A DNA stretch of 64,000 bases from Agathobaculum hominis. Its GTDB lineage: Bacteria > Bacillota > Clostridia > Oscillospirales > Butyricicoccaceae. The position numbers were made by a program, and so were the translations under genes. This document shows, piece by piece, positions 60,985-64,000 of the stretch (positions are counted from its first letter, which is position 1; each line of letters starts with the position of its first letter). Below the pieces are notes generated by a model. It saw only the letters and a list, made by a program, of their open reading frames with translations. It made no database searches and was not told the DNA's origin. The DNA lies in the NCBI RefSeq assembly GCF_014288055.1, contig NZ_JACOPK010000004.1:197850-261849 (forward strand), given 5' to 3'.

Positions 60985-61060
60985 GATCCAGTAGCTCAGT
61001 CGGCAGAGCACCTGCCTTTTAAGCAGGGTGTCCGGGGTTCGAATCCCCGCTGGATCACCA
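60985..61060 (+). tRNA. tRNA-Lys (anticodon TTT), CCA encoded
   Basis: Acceptor GATCCAG/CTGGATC, anticodon loop CTTTTAA between CCTGC/GCAGG, discriminator A and CCA. Confidence 0.96.
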
Positions 61061-61065
61061 GAATT

Positions 61066-61103
61066 AACGCCGTTAAAACTTTGAGTTTTGCGGCGTTTTT
61101 TCT
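61066..61103 (+). terminator. Terminator of the tRNA cluster
   Basis: AACGCCG/CGGCGTT outer stem with an inner AAAACT/AGTTTT stem, then T-run. Confidence 0.88.
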
Positions 61104-61298
61104 GTTTCCGCATAACTATTTTGTCGGAAAAGTTAATTTCGTATTTTTCGTTCATATCAAGCGAATACCGGTTTTTACGGTTTTTTGCGGACGTAGAAAG
61201 TGGCACCTGCTGTGTCACCTGTATACAATAAAAGAGAGACCTTGCGACTCCAGCGGTACACTGAACATATGCAATCATTCCGTTCAGGAGGGGTTATT

Positions 61299-61474
61299 AT
61301 GATGATAGCTGAAACAGCTAAAAATATGACATTTCTGCAGATACACTGCGCTATTACGAGCGCATCGCGCAGATGCAGCAGACCCTCGAGCGTCTCGACA
61401 GGAAGATCGCGCACTGCGAAAAATGTGCAGCCTTCGAACATACTCTTCGCGACGGCGAGACGTCCCGGAAATAA
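61299..61474 (+). pseudogene. Decayed MerR-family regulator gene
   Basis: ATG at 61299 follows AGGAGGGG. The first frame reads MMIAETAKNMTFLQ; shifting by one base gives ADTLRYYERIAQMQQTLERL then DRKIAHCEKC and a stop at 61472-61474. MerR proteins have an N-terminal HTH ending in ADTLRYYERIG and a C-terminal dimer helix ending in QMQQTLERLDRKIAHYE. Here these two parts are joined directly, so about 60-70 codons are missing. A single-base loss in TTTCTGCAG (normally TTTTCTGCAG, Phe-Ser-Ala) explains the frameshift. I take it as a relic with one frameshift and one internal deletion. Confidence 0.7.
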
Positions 61475-61682
61475 AAGACTCCCCTCCCCCGTGAAACTTG
61501 TAATTCTGTAAAAAGCAGGTGGACGAATTTACATGAAAAACAAACGTTTTATGCGCATTATGCACAGTTTACAAGCATCTGTTTCGTCTATTCTGCGTAT
61601 AAACTTCAATTCCTTTGGTCAAAACGACGTATTATCCGGCGTTTCTGATAAATTTCTTGTTGCATTCCGTTAAATTTGACAG
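61475..61682. other. Intergenic stretch without recognised gene
   Basis: AT-richer than its surroundings. I see no RNA gene, terminator or repeat. A 46-codon ORF (61533-61673) has only a weak ribosome-binding site and no recognisable sequence. The 195 bp between the tRNA terminator and the merR relic (61104-61298) likewise hold nothing I recognise beyond a weak TTGCGA (61242-61247). Confidence 0.5.
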
Positions 61683-61711
61683 TTGACGCATGCTAATCCG
61701 TGTGGTATATT
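61683..61711 (+). promoter_or_regulatory. Promoter of bcd-etfBA
   Basis: TTGACG (61683-61688), 17 bp, TATATT (61706-61711). Confidence 0.75.
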
Positions 61712-61898
61712 GTTAGAAGGAACAAAACTTAACAAGAAAGTGTGCAAAACGCACTCGAAAATAGACCATCCGCGGCCGCTGCATGGTACGGATGGCATAG
61801 TGCTGTTCTGCCGCCTCTGTGCGGCCAAAAATCGGCGGAACGTCGGCCTTACCGGCCGGCATCGGCAATAAATATCCAAACAAGAAGGAGACTTGAAC
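61712..61898 (+). promoter_or_regulatory. Long structured 5' leader of bcd
   Basis: About 180 nt of untranslated RNA. TTGTTA (61710-61715) and TAACAA (61730-61735) form an inverted repeat over the start-site region. CCATCCG/CGGATGG hairpin at 61766-61795. A GCCGC..GCGGC hairpin near 61808-61825 can compete with a CCGCC/GGCGG pairing. Function unproven. Confidence 0.5.
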
Positions 61899-63041
61899 AT
61901 GGATTTCCATCTGACCCGTGAACAGGAACTGGTTCGCCAGATGATGCATGACTTCACCGAGAACGAAGTCAAGCCCATCGCAGCGGAAACCGACAAAACC
62001 TCTACTTACCCGCGCGAGAACATCGAGAAGCTGTTCGACCTTGGCGTAATGGGCATGATCGTGCCCGAAGAGTTCGGCGGCGCAGGCGCTGACGACCTTT
62101 CCTCTGCAATCGCTATCGAGGAGCTGTCCAAGCAGTGCGCTTCCACCGGCGATATTCTCGCTACCCACAATGGTCTGTGCTGCGGCCCGATCATCGCAAA
62201 CGGCACCCCCGAGCAGAAGGAGAAGTACCTCCGCATGCTGACCGAGGGCCACAAGGTCGGCGCTTTCGCTCTGACCGAGCCGGACGCTGGTTCTGACGCT
62301 GCAAAGGGCACCTGTGTTGCTGAGCTGCAGGGTGACCACTACGTTCTGAACGGCTCTAAGATCTTCATCACCAACGGCTATGTTGCTGACGTATTCGTTG
62401 TATTTGCCATGACCGACAAGTCCAAGGGCACCAGGGGCATTTCTGCATTCATCGTAGAGAGCTCTTTCCCGGGCTTCTCTGTTGGCAAGCACGAGGAGAA
62501 GCTTGGCCTGCACGGCTCCCCGACGGCTGAGATCGTATTCACCGACTGCATCGTTCCGAAGGAGAACCTCCTCGGCGCAGAAGGCAAGGGCTTCAAGATC
62601 GCTATGCAGACCCTGGACGGCGGCCGTATCGGCATCGCTGCACAGGCTCTGGGCATCGCAGAGGGCGCTATGGAAGAGTCCATCAACTTTGCTAAGACCC
62701 GTGAGCAGTTCGGCCGTCCGATCGCAAAGTTCCAGAACACTCAGTTCCTCTTTGCTGATATGCACGTTGCAATCGAGGCTGCTCGCCTGCTGACCTACAA
62801 GGCTGCTGTTGCCAAGTCTGAGGGCGGCCGCTTCACTGTGGACGCTGCAACCGCTAAGCTGTTCGCTTCCGAGGCTGCTATGAAGATCACCACCAAGGCA
62901 GTTCAGGTACACGGCGGCTACGGCTACACCAAGGATTACCCGGTTGAGCGCATGATGCGTGATGCCAAGATCACCGAGATCTATGAGGGCACCAGCGAGA
63001 TCCAGCGCGTTGTTATCTCCGGTAACATTCTCGGTAAGTAA
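61899..63041 (+). CDS. bcd: Butyryl-CoA dehydrogenase
   Basis: 380 aa, ATG at 61899 with AAGGAG 8 bases upstream. Acyl-CoA dehydrogenase fold: MDFHLTREQELVRQMMHDFTENEV, FALTEPDAGSDAAKG (FAD), GLHGSPTAEIVF, TREQFGRPIAKFQ, VQVHGGYGYTKDYPVERMMRD and the catalytic Glu in EIYEGTSEIQR (about 362-372). With EtfAB it reduces crotonyl-CoA to butyryl-CoA and, by flavin-based bifurcation, ferredoxin with NADH. It is the key step of butyrate formation. Codons are strongly biased to GCT, GTT and AAG, as expected of a highly expressed gene. Confidence 0.96.
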   Translation: MDFHLTREQELVRQMMHDFTENEVKPIAAETDKTSTYPRENIEKLFDLGVMGMIVPEEFGGAGADDLSSAIAIEELSKQCASTGDILATHNGLCCGPIIANGTPEQKEKYLRMLTEGHKVGAFALTEPDAGSDAAKGTCVAELQGDHYVLNGSKIFITNGYVADVFVVFAMTDKSKGTRGISAFIVESSFPGFSVGKHEEKLGLHGSPTAEIVFTDCIVPKENLLGAEGKGFKIAMQTLDGGRIGIAAQALGIAEGAMEESINFAKTREQFGRPIAKFQNTQFLFADMHVAIEAARLLTYKAAVAKSEGGRFTVDAATAKLFASEAAMKITTKAVQVHGGYGYTKDYPVERMMRDAKITEIYEGTSEIQRVVISGNILGK

Positions 63042-63062
63042 GAATAGGAGGAAAACTGAACT

Positions 63063-63863
63063 ATGAAGGCAATTGTTTGTGTAAAGCAGGTTCCGGATAC
63101 CTCCGGTAAGGTTGCTGTTAATCCCGATGGCACTCTGAACCGCGCATCCATGGCTACCATCATCAACCCGGACGACAAGAATGCTGTTGAGGCTGCTCTG
63201 CGTCTGAAGGATGCTACCGGCTGCAAGGTCGTTGTTATCACCATGGGTCCTCCCCCGGCTCAGGGCATGCTGCGTGAGCTGATGGCTATGGGCGCTGATG
63301 AGGGCATTCTGGTTTCCGCACGTGAGTTCGGCGGTTCCGATACCTTCGCTACCTCCCAGATCCTCGCTGCTGCAATCAAGAAGTACGGCGTTGACGCTGA
63401 CGACGTTGTATTCTGCGGCCGTCAGGCAATCGACGGTGATACCGCTCAGGTAGGCTCTCAGATCGCTGAGAAGCTGAACATCCCGCAGGTCTCCTACGCT
63501 GCTGACGTAAAGATCGAGGGCACCACCGTAACCGTTAAGCGCGCACTCGAGGATGGCTACATGACCATCGAGACCCAGACTCCGTGCCTGCTGACCTGCA
63601 TCAAGGAGCTCAACGAGCCCCGCTATATGTCCATCAAGGGCATCATGGGCTGCTACGACAAGCCGATTGCAGTTTATGACTACAACACCCTGAAGGACGA
63701 TCCGCTGATCGACCCGACCACCATTGGTCTGAAGGGTTCTCCGACCAACATCTTCAAGTCTTTCACTCCCCCGCAGAAGGGTCAGGGCAAGATGCTTGAG
63801 GGTGCTGACAAGGCTACCTGCGAAGAGCTGGTTGGCGAGCTTCAGAAGAAGCACATCATTTAA
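63063..63863 (+). CDS. etfB: Electron transfer flavoprotein beta subunit
   Basis: 266 aa. MKAIVCVKQVPDTSGKVAVN and INPDDKNAVEAALRLKD at the N-terminus. FCGRQAIDGDTAQVGSQIAE is the ETF-beta adenine-nucleotide signature, and RYMSIKGIMGCYDKPIAVYD follows. In bifurcating EtfAB the beta subunit binds the electron-splitting FAD site with NADH. It is 21 bp after bcd and 21 bp before etfA, with AGGAGG-like ribosome-binding sites. Confidence 0.97.
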   Translation: MKAIVCVKQVPDTSGKVAVNPDGTLNRASMATIINPDDKNAVEAALRLKDATGCKVVVITMGPPPAQGMLRELMAMGADEGILVSAREFGGSDTFATSQILAAAIKKYGVDADDVVFCGRQAIDGDTAQVGSQIAEKLNIPQVSYAADVKIEGTTVTVKRALEDGYMTIETQTPCLLTCIKELNEPRYMSIKGIMGCYDKPIAVYDYNTLKDDPLIDPTTIGLKGSPTNIFKSFTPPQKGQGKMLEGADKATCEELVGELQKKHII

Positions 63864-63884
63864 TCGGAAGGAGAAAACTGAACA

Positions 63885-64000
63885 ATGGCTGATTTCAATA
63901 ACACCAACCTCGCCGATTTTTCCGGCGTATGGGTATTCTGTGAGCAGCGTCAGGGCAAGCTGCAGCCGACCGTACTCGAGCTGATCTCCGAGGCACGCAA
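63885..64000 (+). CDS. etfA: Electron transfer flavoprotein alpha subunit, N-terminal start (runs off right edge)
   Basis: The first 38 codons: MADFNNTNLADFSGVWVFCEQ, then PTVLELISEAR. ATG at 63885 follows GGAAGGAG. EtfA N-terminal extension of bifurcating type precedes the ETF fold (GVWVFCEQRQGKLQPTVLEL). It forms the EtfAB heterodimer with EtfB and docks Bcd. Confidence 0.93.
   Translation, partial: MADFNNTNLADFSGVWVFCEQRQGKLQPTVLELISEAR

Noticed and set aside
60398..61060. tRNA cluster as integration site of a mobile element
   Set aside because: No integrase, no partial tRNA repeat and no attachment-like direct repeat; the only repeat is the whole tRNA-His unit.
61533..61673. 46-codon ORF between the merR relic and the bcd promoter
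   Set aside because: Weak ribosome-binding site, no pattern in the protein; not enough to call a gene.
61710..61735. Canonical Rex operator before bcd
   Set aside because: Half-sites fit, but the spacing of 14 bp differs from the usual Rex site, so I list it only as a possible operator in the findings.
61713..63854. 713-codon open frame on the minus strand across bcd and etfB
   Set aside because: It mirrors the codon pattern of two certain genes (GCT/GTT/AAG-rich), its product is low-complexity Leu/Gly/Asp-rich, and it has no ribosome-binding site.

Overview
The window comes from a GC-rich, anaerobic, endospore-forming Clostridia-type Firmicute, most likely a gut butyrate producer of the Butyricicoccus/Agathobaculum/Oscillospirales kind. 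This rests on gene content and not on a database search. The sporulation genes are spoIVA with sipL, spoIIAA-spoIIAB-sigF and a spoIVFA/spoIVFB pair. Anaerobic metabolism is shown by a group A [FeFe] hydrogenase and by bcd-etfB-etfA (butyryl-CoA dehydrogenase with electron-transfer flavoprotein). T-box leaders, IreB and A-G-G-A-G-G ribosome-binding sites also fit Firmicutes. I see no phage, transposon, CRISPR array or integrated element. This is core chromosome.

Layout. 1-8056 (minus): partial comEC, then an operon running right to left of a nucleotide-kinase-like protein, a MacA-type adaptor, a MacB-type ATPase and permease, and an SLH-domain exported protein. 8225-11183 (minus): sipL-spoIVA behind a sigma-E-like promoter. 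11309-15967: a small membrane-anchored protein, tRNA-Pro, a two-gene hydrogenase module (an NfnB/GltD-like flavoprotein fused to a NuoF-type Fe-S domain, plus HydA), and tRNA-Ala. 16050-18714 (minus): tatD, a HAD phosphatase and ychF. 18924-25471: a degenerate zinc-phospholipase-C-like protein, an M23/G5 protein with a hairpin between its Shine-Dalgarno (SD) sequence and start codon, a DUF975 protein, a VanW protein, and spoIVFA-spoIVFB. 25626-31602: a CarD-like regulator, ispD-ispF, a lipoprotein, a MATE exporter, a nucleoside phosphorylase, a DUF951 protein and an S1-domain protein. 31724-37029: pcrA, then the spoIIA operon and folC on the minus strand.

37152-45458: valS and pheS-pheT, transcribed divergently, each behind a T-box leader (specifiers GTC and TTC), with two unrecognised membrane-protein genes between them. 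45652-57847 (plus): ireB, a YgiQ radical-SAM protein, a lipoprotein, an Lrp regulator whose leader holds an apparent terminator, an rRNA methyltransferase, ecfA1-ecfA2-ecfT, truA, a DUF5711-like protein, a CvpA-like protein and a ClpE-type unfoldase. 57921-60240 (minus): a two-component system. 60398-61060: six tRNA genes (Gly, Arg, His, Gln, His, Lys) behind one consensus promoter. 61299-61474: a decayed merR gene. 61899-64000: bcd-etfB-etfA, running off the right edge.

How the genes work together. The hydrogenase module (H2/NAD(P)H/ferredoxin balance) and Bcd-EtfAB (crotonyl-CoA reduction coupled to ferredoxin reduction) are two redox outlets of fermentation. SigF, SipL/SpoIVA and SpoIVFA/FB act at successive stages of spore formation. 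Several strong promoters match the housekeeping consensus exactly (TTGACA, 17 bp, TATAAT). They drive tRNAs, valS, the lrp leader and the gene at 11309. The best candidates for something undescribed are the compact hydrogenase partner protein, the SD-hairpin-start arrangement at 19953-19997, and the promoter-plus-terminator unit in front of lrp.
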